Notes: generated by a model not told the origin, from the letters alone. Positions 22,123-34,369 are shown, counted from the first letter of the stretch. The stretch is 64,000 nucleotides of DNA from Isoetes taiwanensis (GCA_021234155.1 JAJEKV010000005.1:14999468-15063467); one strand, 5' to 3'. Translations and numbers: made by a program.

Positions 22123-25100
22123 ATCGTCCGGGTTGTGAGATTTGTCTATGCATTTTTAGCATAGTTCCTAGTACGAACTATAGAACAGATCCTGTTCAAG
22201 TATAGTCGTGCTCATGTATGCTCTGATGTTGTTTATATATTGATGGATGCCTGTGGGATATAGATTTTATACTGTGCAGACCTTGCCGGATTCCTTCTAA
22301 GTCACTGATTGAGCATCATCACACATCTTGCTATCAACCAAGACAGCGGCAGGACTATTCTGTAGCAGGTCGGCATCAAGTATGTTAATTTTTTACCCCC
22401 TTTTTCTTTTCTTTATTTTTCCGTTTATGATTGGTACTTCTCTGTGCAAATACTCTTTCTCACATGATCTGCTGCTCCTCTGTGCAAAATAACCATGCAA
22501 CAATGATGAGCAGTGCAGTGCAAGATATACCTGGATGAATAAGAGCCTAACTGCTAATACAAAGGAAGGATTTTTTATGAGAGGTTCTTTTGTTTGGCTT
22601 TAGGTGCATCAAGCATTGAAGTAAATGCTCAATTTGACCTAGTAACTATTGACATGGAAATAGTTTCTAGGCTAGGATCGACGTCCCGAGATGATTGGTT
22701 ACACCTTTGAGTAGCATATGAGATAAAGGTGCTGAGGCAAAATATATAATAAAAAGGGCAGACGAGTTCATGTAATGACAACCTTGTGTGGCCTGTCTGG
22801 TTAGATGGGGGGATCTATTACGTGCATCTCTCTGTGCCTATTTGGTGTCACTGTGCTTAACCAAAATGCAAGTAAGCTTTTGCTTTACTACATTTTGCAG
22901 CTATAAAGTTGAGATAAATTGTCATATTTTTGTTGAAGAATAATGATCAATCTTTGTGAGTAGAACTATTTGGAGCAAAATATGTGGAATTGGTACAGAT
23001 CAGTGACAGGTTCAACATCAATTTATGATTAAGGCATCTGCACTCAACATATGGCGTCCTGGCCATGTTGGCCTCAACTATTAAGTCTGCACTTGCAACC
23101 AATAGGCTTAGTTGCATGAAGATTTTAGATAGCATTTTTATTAATATCATACTCTGTTGTTCAAGATTATTGAGATATTATGAAACTGCGCATATGCTTG
23201 AAATCCTTCCCTTACTGTAATTTTGACTGTCTTGAGCTATTTTTGGGGTGTTCTTGGGTTGTCAACGGCTTGCCATGTCTGCAAAACGTGGTATGGAATA
23301 ATGCAAAATTGGTCAAATGAATTTATCTGTTGGAGCTTATTCATAGCATAGTTGGTTGCCTCAAGGCGCATAAGATCTTTAATATCCTAATGTGGACATA
23401 CTATCTTCATTATCCTGAAGCATCATTCTTCTGTAAGATTGATTCTTCCATAAGATCTTGGAGTTGATCAACACGCAAACAGAATAGATACTGCTTAAAG
23501 ATTCCATCAAGCTTCCAAATATCAGTTAACTTATGGAGTTTGGTCTACCATGGTAATAATAAAGGGAAGCAGTCATGCTTTGAAGTAAGTCCCTTTTATT
23601 TTCAGCACCCAAAATAATCAATTGTTTAGCTATGTTTAGGACCATGGCAAATTGCCATCATGCTTGCAAATTATGTTTGTTGGCATTCATGCTGGCCTCA
23701 AATATTTGTAAGTTTGCACTTGTAGCCAATATGCTTAGTGGCATGAAGATTTTAGATGACATTTTTATTTTCTTTGTTTGCATTTATTTTGGTTTACACT
23801 TGGCTCAGATCTTCAGTATTGAGGTGATTTTTGCATGAGTCTATTGTTTATGCATGATCTTAAACATATTTGAGGGCAAAGAAGTGGGCCCATATTATAT
23901 GCCCGGAATTGGAGAATGTTTCCAGTTAAAATCATGGCGGTGGTAATTAATAGGAATTTTAACAACCAAATTATATGTCTGAGACTAAAGAGGCGTTACA
24001 GCATTGGGACATGCATATATGTTACAAATGCATTAAGTTGCTTCAGAGGTATTTAATATTTCTTTCTAGCTATATCATTTAGGCCCTCTTTTTAGAAGTT
24101 TCTCTTATCGGACATGCCTATTCAATAGTCTACAGTTGTAGCCTGTTCTAGAACCTTTTACGCATTTCTCAAGGCCATTAGGTGTTAGATCGTAACATCT
24201 GACTCTTTGTTAATGAGATTTGTTTAAGATACAAATGCTATTATCATGGGTTTGATTATTGTTTTGGATTTGTAAATACTTTCTCAATGTGAGATCTCAT
24301 TTAAATTTTATGGAGCTTTAAGCCTAATACTCTTGCTCCATCTTGACAGGGTATTCGCTTGAGTGCTCTACTAAAAACTCGTAGACATAATCTGGGTTCT
24401 GAATAATACGGTAAGTCCTAACTGTTGATTATCAGCTCTGATGTAGACAAGTTGGGGAGTAGACAAACTTCCATATGATATGACTTTGCAACTGTGAGTT
24501 TTCTTCAATTTAGAGGTTTTCCAATTCATGGGTAATATTTCTAGCTTGTGAAATATGTCCTTTGCGGGATAGAGTTTGAATCTCATTTATGTATTCCCGT
24601 GTATATTTCACACACTGCAATACTTGCAAGGAAATTCTTGCATTGAAACAATTGTAAAAAGAGGGCCTAGAAAGAGGGGAAATTAGACAATTAGGTTTGC
24701 CACAAAATCCCCTTCACGTTTTAACTCCAAAACAAAAAGCGGGTCTAAAGAAAATTCTTGGAGGACCTGGTTTTGTTGAAACTGTAAATGTTTTTACCTT
24801 CTGCATGGAAATGCTTTCCAAGCTGAATTCAGCATGATGCATGGGGCTAAAAGCTTATTCTGTTGGAGTGTTAATACACATCATTGAGGATTCAACAATT
24901 TATTGGTTTGTTTTGTAACATATCCAAGGTTTAGATTATCTATGCAAATTATCTCAATTTGCTAGGTGTTTGCCTCTAGCTTTCTTACACTCTTGTGTCA
25001 AGTTTCTTATGTTTAATTTATGGATGTTCGAAGGTTTTGGCACTGTTGAAGCGTGCATAATATATGTACAACAACCTTCTATGTAGCATTAACATGCAAA

Positions 25101-25553
25101 ATATATATGAGATCAGCAATATCTAACACGTTTTAAAGATTTACATTCGCATGAGTTTATTCCATCACCTATGACAAATTCACCCATGCATGTGTATCAT
25201 AAAAAGAATGGCTATTTCCAAATGATCTATTGGTCTTCAATAACGGGGCTATCATTCAAGCAGTCTATTGATTTTCACACCTTGAATATGCCATTCTGTG
25301 AAATAAAAACTAGCAAAACTTTATAAACATTAAAAATATGCAAAAAAAAGTCTGTGTACCACTATTAATCCTTTCTTGTATACCATCTCTTCTATTATGG
25401 AAATTTACAATTGCATAGTACCAGCTCTATATTTTCTATACGATATGCAATTGTTAAACTGGCACTTCAACAAAGGTGATGAGCACCATGTAGTTTTATA
25501 ATGTAGGCTCTTATAACAACAATCAACAATCTGTAGCACAATCATATACACAT
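22123..25553. repeat. 3.43-kb tandem block, unit 1
   Basis: Starts ATCGTCCGGGTTGTGAG and ends ACACATAT. Unit 2 follows directly at 25554-28997, and a third copy, truncated at the point equivalent to about 24660, is at 44727-47250. Inside, 23065-23145 and 23680-23775 are diverged copies of one about 100-bp sequence (GGCCTCAA, TTTGCACTTG, GCATGAAGATTTTAGAT). No coding similarity was found. Unit 1 has the cleaner CAG/CTG positions and lacks a 15-bp piece (GTTCAAAGATTTATT-like) near 22240. Confidence 0.9.
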
Positions 25554-28500
25554 ATCGTCCGGGTTGTGAGATTTGTCTATGCATTTTTAGCATAGTTCCT
25601 AGTACGAACTATAGAACAGATCCTGTTCAAGTATAGTCGTGCTCATGTATGCTCTGATGTTGTTTATATATGTTCAAAGATTTATTGATGGATGCCTGTG
25701 GGATATAGATTTTATACTGTGCAGACCTTGCCGGATTCCTTCTAAGTCACTGATTGAGCATCATCACACATCTTGCTATCAACCAAGACAAATGGCAGGA
25801 CTATTCTGTAGCGGTCGGCATCAAGTATGTTAATTTTTACCCCCCTTTTTCTTTTCTTTATTTTTCCGTTTATGATTGGTACTTCTCTCAAAATACTCTT
25901 TTCTCACATGATCTGCTGCTCCTCATTGCAAAATAACCATGCAACAATGATGAGCAAAGCGATTACAAGATATACCTGGATGAATAAGAGCCTAACTGCT
26001 AATACAAAGGAAGGATTTTTTATGAGAGGTTCTTTTGTTTGGCTTTAGGTGCATCAAGCATTGAAGTAAATGCTCAATTTGACCTAGTAACTATTGACAT
26101 GGAAATAGTTTCTAGGCTAGGATCGACGATCCGAGATGATTGGTTACACCTTTGAGTAGCATATGAGATAAAGGTGCTGAGGCAAAATATATAATAAAAA
26201 GGGCAGACGAGTTCATGTAATGACAACCTTGTGTGGCCTGTCTGGTTAGATGGGGGATCTATTACGTGCATCTCTCTGCCTATTTGGTGTCATCCTGTGC
26301 TTAACCAAAATGCAAGTAAGCTTTTGCTTTACTACATTTTGCAGCTATAAAGTTGAGATAAATTGTCATATTTTTTGTTGAAGAATAATGATCAATCTTT
26401 GTGAGTAGAACTATTTGGAGCAAAATATGTGGAATTGGTACAGATCAGTGACAGGTTCAACATCAATTTATGATTAAGGCATCTGCACTCAACATATGGC
26501 GTCCCGGCCATGTTGGCCTCAACTATTAAGTCTGCACTTGCAACCAATAGGCTTAGTTGCATGAAGATTTTAGATAGCATTTTTATTAATATCATACTCT
26601 GTTGTTCAAGATTATTGAGATATTATGAAACTAGCGCGATATGCTTGAAATCCTTCCCTTCTTGTAATTTTGACTGTCTTGAGCTATTTTGGGGTGTTCT
26701 TGGGTTGTCAACGGCTTGCCATGTCTGCAAAACGTGGTATGGAATAATGCAAAATTGGTCAAATGAATTTATCTGTTGGAGCTTATTCATAGCATAGTTG
26801 GTTGCCTCAAGGCGCATAAGATCTTTAATATCCTAATGTGGACATACTATCTTCATTATCCTGAAGCATCATTCTTCTCGTAAGATTGATTCTTCCATAA
26901 GATCTTGGAGTTGATCAACACGCAAAAAGAATAGATACCGCTTAAAGATTCCATCAAGCTTCCAAATATCGCTTAACTTATGGAGTTTGGTCTACCATGG
27001 TAATAATAAAGGGAAGCAAAATCATGCTTTGAAGTAAGTCCCTTTTATTTTCAAAGCACCCAAAATAATCAATTGTTTAGCTATGTTTAGGACCATGGCA
27101 AATTGCCATCATGCTTGCAAATTATGTTTGTTGGCATTCATGCTGGCCTCAAATATTTGTAAGTTTGCACTTGTAGCCAATATGCTTAGTGGCATGAAGA
27201 TTTTAGATGACATTTTTATTTTCTTTGTTTGCATTTATTTTGGTTTACACTTGGCTCAGATCTTGATGATTGAGGTGATTTTTGCATGAGTCTATTGTTT
27301 ATGCATGATCTTAAACATATTTGAGGGCAAAAGAAGTGGGCCCATATTATATGCCCTAATTGGAGAATGTTTCCGCTTAAAATCATGGCGGTGGTAATTA
27401 ATAGGAATTTTAACAACCAAATTATATGTCCGAGACTAAAGAGGCGTTACATTGAGACATGCATATATGTTACAAATGCATTAAGTTGCTTCAGAGGTAT
27501 TTAATATTTCTTTCTAGCTATATCATTTAGGCCCTCTTTTTAGAAGTTTCTCTTATCGGACATGCCTATTCAATAGTCTGATTGTAGCCTGTTCTAGAAC
27601 CTTTTACGCATTTCTCAAGGCCATTAGGTGTTAGATCGTAACATCTGACTCTTTGTTAATGAGATTTGTTTAAGATACAAATGCTATTATCATGGGTTTG
27701 ATTATTGTTTTGGATTTGTAAATACTTTCTCAATGTGAGATCTCATTTAAATTTTATGGAGCTTTAAGCCTAATACTCTTGCTCCATCTTGACAGGGTAT
27801 TCGCTTGAGTGCTCTACTAAAAACTCGTAGACATAATCTGGGTTCTGAATAATACGGTAAGTCCTAACTGTGATTATCACTCGATGTAGACAAGTTGGGG
27901 AGTAGACAAACTTCCATATGATATGACTTTGCAACTGTGAGTTTTCTTCAATTTAGAGGTTTTCCAATTCATGGGTAATATTTCTAGCTTGTGAAATATG
28001 TCCTTTGCGGGATAGAGTTTGAATCTCATTTATGTATTCCCGTGTATATTTCACACACTGCAATACTTGCAAGGAAATTCTTGCATTGAAACAATTGTAA
28101 AAAGAGGGCCTAGAAAGAGGGGAAATTAGACAATTAGGTTTGCCACAAAATCCCCTTCACGTTTTAACTCCAAAACAAAAAGCGGGTCTAAAGAAAATTC
28201 TTGGAGGACCCGGTTTTGTTGAAACTAGAATGTTTTACCTTACGCATGGAAATGCTTTCCAAGCCGAATTCAAAGATGATGCATGGGGCTAAAAGCTTAT
28301 TCTGTTGGAGTGTTAATACACATCATTGAGGATTCAACAATTTATTGGTTTGTTTTGTAACATATCCAAGGTTTAGATTATCTATGCAAATTATCTCAAT
28401 TTGCTAGGTGTTTGCCTCTAGCTTTCTTACACTCTTGTGTCAAGTTTCTTATGTTTAATTTATGGATGTTCGAAGGTTTTGGCACTGTTGAAGCGTGCAT

Positions 28501-28997
28501 AATATATGTACAACAACCTTCTATGTAGCATTAACATGCAAAATATATATGAGATCAGCAATATCTAACACGTTTTAAAGATTTACATTCGCATGAGTTT
28601 ATTCCATCACCTATGACAAATTCACCCATGCATGTGTATCATAAAAAGAATGGCTATTTCCAAATGATCTATTGGTCTTCAATAACGGGGCTATCATTCA
28701 AGCAGTCTATTGATTTTCACACCTTGAATATGCCATTCTGTGAAATAAAAACTAGCAAAACTTTATAAACATTAAAAATATGCAAAAAAAAGTCTGTGTA
28801 CCACTATTAATCCTTTCTTGTATACCATCTCTTCTATTATGGAAATTTACAATTGCATAGTACCAGCTCTATATTTTCTATACGATATGCAATTGTTAAA
28901 CTGGCACTTCAACAAAGGTGATGAGCACCATGTAGTTTTATAATGTAGGCTCTTATAACAACAATCAACAATCTGTAGCACAATCATATACACATAT
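25554..28997. repeat. 3.43-kb tandem block, unit 2
   Basis: Nearly identical to 22123-25553. I count about 29 differences, most at CAG or CTG in unit 1, for example CAGCACC against CAAAGCACC and CAGTT against CGCTT. From about 28290 to the end the two units look identical. Either a recent tandem duplication or a false duplication in the assembly would explain this. Confidence 0.9.
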
Positions 28998-29624
28998 TAG
29001 GATTCGATGATTCCAATACTCACCTTGAACAACATCAAATTCCAATCCGCTCTTCAGTACAAGGACATGAACTTCCTTTGCTTCTATATTAGTTGCCCAA
29101 TCCCCACAAGCATCAAGAAGATAGAGGAATGTTACCTTATTGGATACACACTCATAAATTGCATTTTAGCAAACACGATCAGAGCCTTCCTACAGTGACT
29201 ACAAAAAACAAGTGCACTAATCATACAAGACCATGAGATCTTGTCAAGCTCCATAGTACCTTGGCATCAAATTCATATCAGCTAAAGGATGGGTCAATTC
29301 TAGAAAACGCTCAGCCTAAAAAGTATGTTTAAAATAAAAAAAATCATGCCTAAGGTGAAAAATCAATTGTCTAACCAAAAGAAATTAAAAGCAAAACAAT
29401 TTGATGCCCAAAAAGCCAAAAACCTTAGGTCATATTCATATGGAAAAATACAAAAATATTTTTCACCGCCGAAAGAACAATCAGTAATAATGGTCATTAG
29501 ATCATGAGATATACGTACATTATGAGGTCGAAATAGATGACTATAATGCGTAACTCCTCCTATCAGCAAAACAATTTGTAAAGGTATTCTAATTCATTCA
29601 TCCTCTTGACATATGATGACATTC

Positions 29625-30019
29625 GAATACGCTATGCTGAGTTGGTCCGTCCTGGCCAGCCCCCGCATGAGATGTTGAGCACGAGCTCGATACGGAGGTT
29701 GGGATCATATCTTCAAGAGATTATGGATCGCCGACATCAGCTCAGTCTTTGGGCACTTACCTGATACATGTATATATCTCTGTCCCCCATAATATATTTG
29801 TCTTTGTATTTGTACATTTTGACAAGAAACCTGTTCCTGTGGTTTTCCCCCAAATAACCCTTCGGGGCGGGGAGGGGTTTTTTTTAACCTGGACAGTAAT
29901 AACTTGTTGCACCTCCTGTTTGGGTCCCATAGGCCAATTGGTATCCGTGGACAATAAAAACTCTATTCTATTCTATTCTATTCTATTCTATTCTATTCTA
30001 TTCTATTCTATTCTATTCT
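29625..30019 (+). mobile_element. LINE 3' end with (ATTCT)11 tail
   Basis: Starts in ORF2 text RYAELVRPGQP (29630-29665), followed by EMLSTSSI and GSYLQEIMD. The stop region, the hairpin CCCTTCGGGGCGGGG (29860-29875), GGGTCCCATAGGCCAATTGG (29922-29941) and GTGGACAATAAAA then come before about 11 ATTCT units (29964-30019). It is the same insertion as 5085-5532. Confidence 0.9.
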
Positions 30020-30043
30020 GTAATGTACATGCATTAGGCTCTT

Positions 30044-30048
30044 ATTAG
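30044..30048. other. Copia target-site duplication, left
   Basis: ATTAG directly precedes the TG of the 5' LTR. It recurs at 34370-34374 after the 3' LTR, and the uninterrupted site is at 5562-5566. Confidence 0.9.
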
Positions 30049-30393
30049 TGTCGAGATATATGATATCGAGATCACCATCTTGTCGCTTGACAAAGATCGA
30101 CAAAGACTCAAAGACAGAGAGGTCGACTATGTCTTGACTCAAAGACTTCATCAAGACACTACACCAGCCCACCCACTTGCCTTAATTAGCTACGGCACCG
30201 ACTTGCCTTAATTAGTTACGGCATAATTATGTGTGGTTGGTAACGGGAGCAGTTATTATCTACTGCCCCTTTTTATATCTTGTATTCATACATACGCTGA
30301 ATACAATTCCATTTTGCTTTTGTTTTGGGAGCTTGCGCTCTCGAATTCGAGCCTGTGCATCCCTTTCTCTCCGCTCTTGGTGCAACCTTGACA
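30049..30393 (+). repeat. Copia 5' LTR
   Basis: TG...CA termini. It differs from the 3' LTR at about nine places. In the first 110 bp all lie where the 3' LTR has CAGCAC, GCTG or CTG (five CAGCA sites become CAAAGA-like or CAAGAC), and the remaining 230 bp are almost identical. Confidence 0.95.
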
Positions 30394-30411
30394 TGGTATC
30401 GAAAGACTAGG
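30394..30411 (+). other. Primer-binding site
   Basis: TGGTATCGAAAG follows the 5' LTR directly. TGGTATC is the copia-type start complementary to the 3' end of initiator tRNA-Met. The next bases deviate at a position where CAG would be expected. Confidence 0.8.
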
Positions 30412-30429
30412 TGTCTTGAGATTGATTCA

Positions 30430-31290
30430 AGATCAACACAAAGAATGGAGAAGGATGCAAGCTACAACCAGATTACCTTCCCTCGGCGGTCGTGGTGATT
30501 CAAATCTTCGATGGCACGGGTTTTCAAAGAATGGAAGAGAAGAATGACTCTCATTCTTAAGGCTGAAGGAGTCCGGGGAATTGTTAGTGGCCAAGAACCA
30601 AAGACCCGAAGCTTGCGCCAGATGGCAAGAATAAATCTGTTCTTGATGCTTGGCGTGCACGGATGACAAGGCTATGGCTACGATTGGGCTTTACTGTCAA
30701 TCTCTTCTTGATGAGGTTCGAAGGAGAACAGCCATGATTTATGGAATGCTCTCATCCAAGAGCATGAAAAGAAGACCCATACACAAATTGGGCATTTGTA
30801 TCTTTGAAGTGGTGAATATGCTACCGGGAAGAGACAGAGAGTCTTGACAAATTCGCAGACGCATGAAGAACACCTTTCGCAGATTGAAGCCTCCGGAGAA
30901 GAGAATAAGATCTCTCCTTCATTGCAATTATTCTTCTTTCTTAGATCCTTACCCAATTCTTTCCATGCTTTGGCGCAGCAAACCTCATGCAAATTGCCGA
31001 CATGGATCTCAATCGTGCAATCACTTCCGTCAAGGAGGAGATCATGATGAGGAAGGATGCTGGGATTATCAAAGACGAGCACAATGCTTTCTTTGCAGGT
31101 CATTCTGAGCCTAAATCCTATGCAAAAGGGAATGAAAAAGCTAAGAAGAAGAAGAATAACAGTAGCAGCAATGCCTTCAAGGGTGCTTGACAAAGAAAGG
31201 CACAAGATCCAAGCAAAGCAGTCCCGCGGACTATTGCAAGAAAGGCAATCATACCGCAGCAGAATGTAGGAAGAAGATGAAGGATCTTGA
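30430..31290 (+). pseudogene. Copia gag region, frameshifted
   Basis: Pieces of copia Gag occur in several frames: DDKAMATIGLYC (about 30665-30700), VNMLPG and ESLDKFADA (30810-30860), NTFRRL, SLPNSFHALAQQ (30945-30980), DLNRAITSVKEEIMMRKDAG (31005-31065), then a lysine-rich stretch. A zinc knuckle survives in part as YCKKGNHTAAEC (31229-31266), the C-x4-H-x4-C half of CCHC, with the first cysteine lost. Gag forms the particle that packages element RNA. Breaks here lie close to the damaged 5' LTR and may share its cause. Confidence 0.8.
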
Positions 31291-32750
31291 GCACAAACTG
31301 AAAGCTTTGGAGACAAACAAAGCTTCAGCCAATGTGGCCCAAATTGTTGAAGAAGTAAGCGTAGCCAATGTGGTTCCCTGCAGCCCGGATTATGTCTATC
31401 TTTGTAAACAAGTGGCAGCCCCTCGCTCTATCAAATTCATCATGGATTCTGGTGCTACAGCTCATATTAGTTGGCACAAAGATTGGTTTGAAAATTTCAG
31501 ACCTATCTCTTCCAATCACATTGTTCAAATCGGCGACAATAGTGAGCATCAAATCTGCGGAATGGGTGACATTCAAGTACCCACAAGTCTTGGTAATTTC
31601 ACTTTAAAAGGGGTAATGTATGCTCCTACTTTACGTAAAGATCTGATTTACATTTAACGCGCCTTCTTGATATGGGCACAAGAGTTATCTTTGATAGTGA
31701 CGACTGCATTGTTCGCAGCAAAGTTACAGGAAAGAGCCTTGCTCGTGCTATTCGTACGGGTAATCTCTACCATTTGGGCCAAGAATATGCTGACCAAGTT
31801 GTTCTTGTAGCTGCTGGTAATGGTACCTGTGATCTGTGGCATAAGAGGCTTGGACACATCAGTCTTAAAGCACTCAACCAGCTGCCCCAACTTGTAGAAG
31901 GTTTTGATCTTCATCAGCACCCTACTCTTGCAAGTTGTGAGGCTTGTGCATTGGGCAAACAGCACCGCAGATCTTTTACTCTTATTGGATCTCGTGCTAC
32001 TGCTCTTCTTGAACTAGTACACACGGATCTTTGTGGTCCAACTCATGTTCCCTCTCTTTCGGGTGCTTATTATTTTCTGACATTCATTGATGATTTGAGC
32101 AGGAAAACATGGGTCTATTTCTTGAAGCGAAATCGATGCATTTGCCCATTTCCAAGAATGGAAAGCTTTGTTGAGAATCAAGTAGCCCATAAGATTAAGA
32201 AGCTCAGATCCGATAATGGTGGAGAATTTACCAGTCAAGCATTCAATCATTTTTGTGCTGATCATGGTATTGAGCGCCAACTTACCGAGCCTCATACTCC
32301 ACAACATAATGGCGTTATTTGAACGGAAGAATCGCAAATTGTTGACATGGCACGCTGTTTGCTCGCTCAATCCTCAAGCACCCATTCAATTTTGGGCTGA
32401 AGCAAAGGGTACTCGGTTTACCTACTCAATAGATTGCCCAATCGCTGTTGTGAAAAATCAGACTCTGAACAAGCTTTCACCGCATAAAGCCAAATTTGTC
32501 TCCCTTGCGTGTCTTTGGATGTGCTGCCTTTATGCTTATTCCCAAAGCAAATCGCAAGAAACTTGAGCATACTAGCAAGAAAATGATCTTTGTGGGTTTC
32601 TCTGACCAGTGCAAGCATGGTTATAGGTTGATTGATCCGGATACCAAGAAGCTTTGTGTTAGTCGCGATGTTATTTTTCATGAAGATGTTTCGGCATTTC
32701 AGCAAGGTTCAAAAACTCCTAATGTGGAATTTCTTGATATCTCTGCATGG
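31290..32750 (+). pseudogene. Copia protease and integrase region
   Basis: The aspartic protease core DSGATAHIS is at about 31444-31470, in the frame 31187-31657, which stops where a CAG-containing stretch would be expected. The GAG-pre-integrase motif LWHKRLGHIS (about 31835) with a C-x2-C pair (SCEACALGK) follows. The integrase core has its first D in HTDLCGP (32020), a further D in the conserved LRSDNGGEFTSQ (32205-32240), and the E of ERQLTEPHTPQHNG (32270-32315). An extra T at about 32320 shifts frame. The integrase end VFGCAAFMLIPKANRKKLEH and KMIFVGFSDQCKHGYRLID is intact at 32505-32640. All the domains needed for insertion are recognisable but not in one frame. Confidence 0.9.
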
Positions 32751-32868
32751 ATAACAGATGACGCCATAGCTTCTAATCCATCGGACTTAGTTTCTGATAT
32801 TCCAAAGACTGCAGCGGCCCAAAGACTGCAGCGGTTCCGGACTCGCAGCAGTCCCCAAAGACTGCGCA

Positions 32869-33789
32869 GTGATTTACAAAGACCCTGCTTTCACGATCAC
32901 GGTAGATCTTGACACATCCGATCAAGGAGGAGATCTTGACCCATCTGATCCAGGAGATGATTTTGATCATCCTGATCAAGGAGGAGTTGAAGAAGAACTT
33001 GGTCGAGGTAAAAGGAAACGTTTTCCTCCTCAAAGGTTTGCTTTCTATGCTGAAATTATGCCCAAAGATTATGGAGTTTTGTGGTGTCGCTATTATCGAA
33101 CCCACCAGCTATCGTGGAAGCTATTTCATGTGTTTGCTGCACCTCATTGGCAGCAGGCAATGGACCACGAAATGGATTCTATTGTTCAAAATGGCACTTG
33201 GGATTTGGTTCCTCTTCCTCATGATAGGAAGGTTGTTGGTAACAAATGGGTCTACAAATGCAAGCTCCATCCTGATGGAACCATCAGCAGCTACAAAGCA
33301 CGCTTGGTTGCACAGGGTTTCAGCCAGCAATATGGCATTGATTACTTGGAAACATTTTCTCCAGTGGTCAAAATGATGAGCATTCGCATTCTTCTTGCAT
33401 TTGCTGCTCATTATAATCTTGAGGTTCATCAAACAGATGTCAAAACAGCATTTCTTAATGGCAAACTTGATGAAGAAATATATATGAAGCAACCTCAGGG
33501 TTATGTCAAAGCTGGTGCTGAGCATTTAGTATGCAAATTGACGAAGGCACTTTACGGGTTAAAGCAAGCATCACGTGCTTGGTACAAGACCATAGATTCT
33601 TTCTTCAAAGACCAAGGATTCCAGCCTATTGAGGCTGATTCTAATGTCTACATCCGTCGTCAAGGCAAGTTCTTACTCATCATTGCTTTGTATGTGGATG
33701 ATTCCTTGCTCATAGGCAACAATAATGAGCACATTGCTGAATTCAAGACAAAGCTTGCTGCTAAGTTTCCAATGGTAGACTTGGGCTAA
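32869..33789 (+). CDS. Copia reverse transcriptase domain
   Basis: An open frame of 306 codons. Copia RT starts about residue 95 with QAMDHEMDSIVQNGTWDLVP and continues KWVYKCKLHPDG, YKARLVAQGFSQQYGIDY, ETFSPVVK, HQTDVKTAFLNGKLDEEIYM, and KALYGLKQASRAWY. The catalytic YVDD lies at about 33690-33701. The D of QTDVKTAFLNG is the first metal ligand. The frame ends at MVDLG then TAA (33787-33789), exactly where the RNase H linker has been deleted. The reading frame is otherwise clean. Confidence 0.95.
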   Translation: MIYKDPAFTITVDLDTSDQGGDLDPSDPGDDFDHPDQGGVEEELGRGKRKRFPPQRFAFYAEIMPKDYGVLWCRYYRTHQLSWKLFHVFAAPHWQQAMDHEMDSIVQNGTWDLVPLPHDRKVVGNKWVYKCKLHPDGTISSYKARLVAQGFSQQYGIDYLETFSPVVKMMSIRILLAFAAHYNLEVHQTDVKTAFLNGKLDEEIYMKQPQGYVKAGAEHLVCKLTKALYGLKQASRAWYKTIDSFFKDQGFQPIEADSNVYIRRQGKFLLIIALYVDDSLLIGNNNEHIAEFKTKLAAKFPMVDLG

Positions 33790-33997
33790 GTTTCCAAAAT
33801 CTAAGCATGTTCCCAAGCATTATCATTTTGTAAGGGACCTTGTGGCTGATAAGCAGGTTCAGATTGAGCATGTTTCTACACGGGACAATACCGCAGATCT
33901 CTTGACTAAGCCTTTGGCTCGTGAGCTCTTTGAGCGACATCGACTTGGTATTGGTCTTGATAGATTCCAGATCTCATCTCCAGGAGGAGGAGGTTGA
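33785..33997 (+). pseudogene. Copia RNase H C-terminal remnant
   Basis: In another frame after the RT stop, SKHVPKHYHFVRDLV, then VSTRDNTADLLTKPLAREL and ERHRLGIG, the conserved end of copia RNase H. The catalytic part is missing. The 12-bp repeat CTAAGTTTCCAA occurs at 33761-33772 and 33785-33796 around the junction, suggesting a microhomology deletion. Confidence 0.9.
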
Positions 33998-34011
33998 GCA
34001 TGGAGATGGTG

Positions 34012-34030
34012 ACCTCTCATCAAGGAGGAG
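34012..34030 (+). other. Polypurine tract
   Basis: AAGGAGGAG ends directly at the TG of the 3' LTR, as expected for the plus-strand primer of a copia element. Confidence 0.75.
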
Positions 34031-34369
34031 TGTCGAGATATATGATATCGAGATCACCATCTTGCTGCTTGACAGCACTGACAGCACTCAGCACAGAGGT
34101 GCTGACTATGTGCTGACTCAGCACTTCATCAGCACCTACACCAGCCCACCCACTTGCCTTAATTAGCTACGGCACCGACTTGCCTTAATTAGTTACGGCA
34201 TAATTATGTGTGGTTGGTAACGGGAGCAGTTATTATCTACTGCCCCTTTTTATATCTTGTATTCATACATACGCTGAATACAATTCCATTTTGCTTTTGT
34301 TTTGGGAGCTTGCGCTCTCGGAATTCAGTGTGCATCCCTTTCTCTCCCGTTCTTGGTGCAACCTTGACA
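34031..34369 (+). repeat. Copia 3' LTR
   Basis: 339 bp, TG...CA, followed by ATTAG. It has five CAGCAC-type words in its first 110 bp, intact, in contrast with the 5' LTR. Confidence 0.95.

Larger units (their letters stand above)
30049..34369 (+). mobile_element. Ty1/copia LTR retrotransposon, internally deleted
   Basis: A 4321-bp element with LTRs of 345 and 339 bp, both starting TGTCGAGATA and ending ACCTTGACA, and a 5-bp ATTAG duplication. The order is 5' LTR, PBS, gag, protease, integrase, reverse transcriptase, RNase H remnant, PPT, 3' LTR. Protease before integrase before RT is the copia order. The RNase H domain is mostly deleted at about 33785, and several frameshifts break gag and the integrase. 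It cannot move on its own as given. Insertion happened after segment P was duplicated, because copy 1 keeps the empty site. Confidence 0.95.

Noticed and set aside
22123-28997. Methylation-linked C-to-T decay as the cause of the copy differences
   Set aside because: The changes are insertions, deletions and multi-base swaps at CAG/CTG; C-to-T transitions are not the main class.
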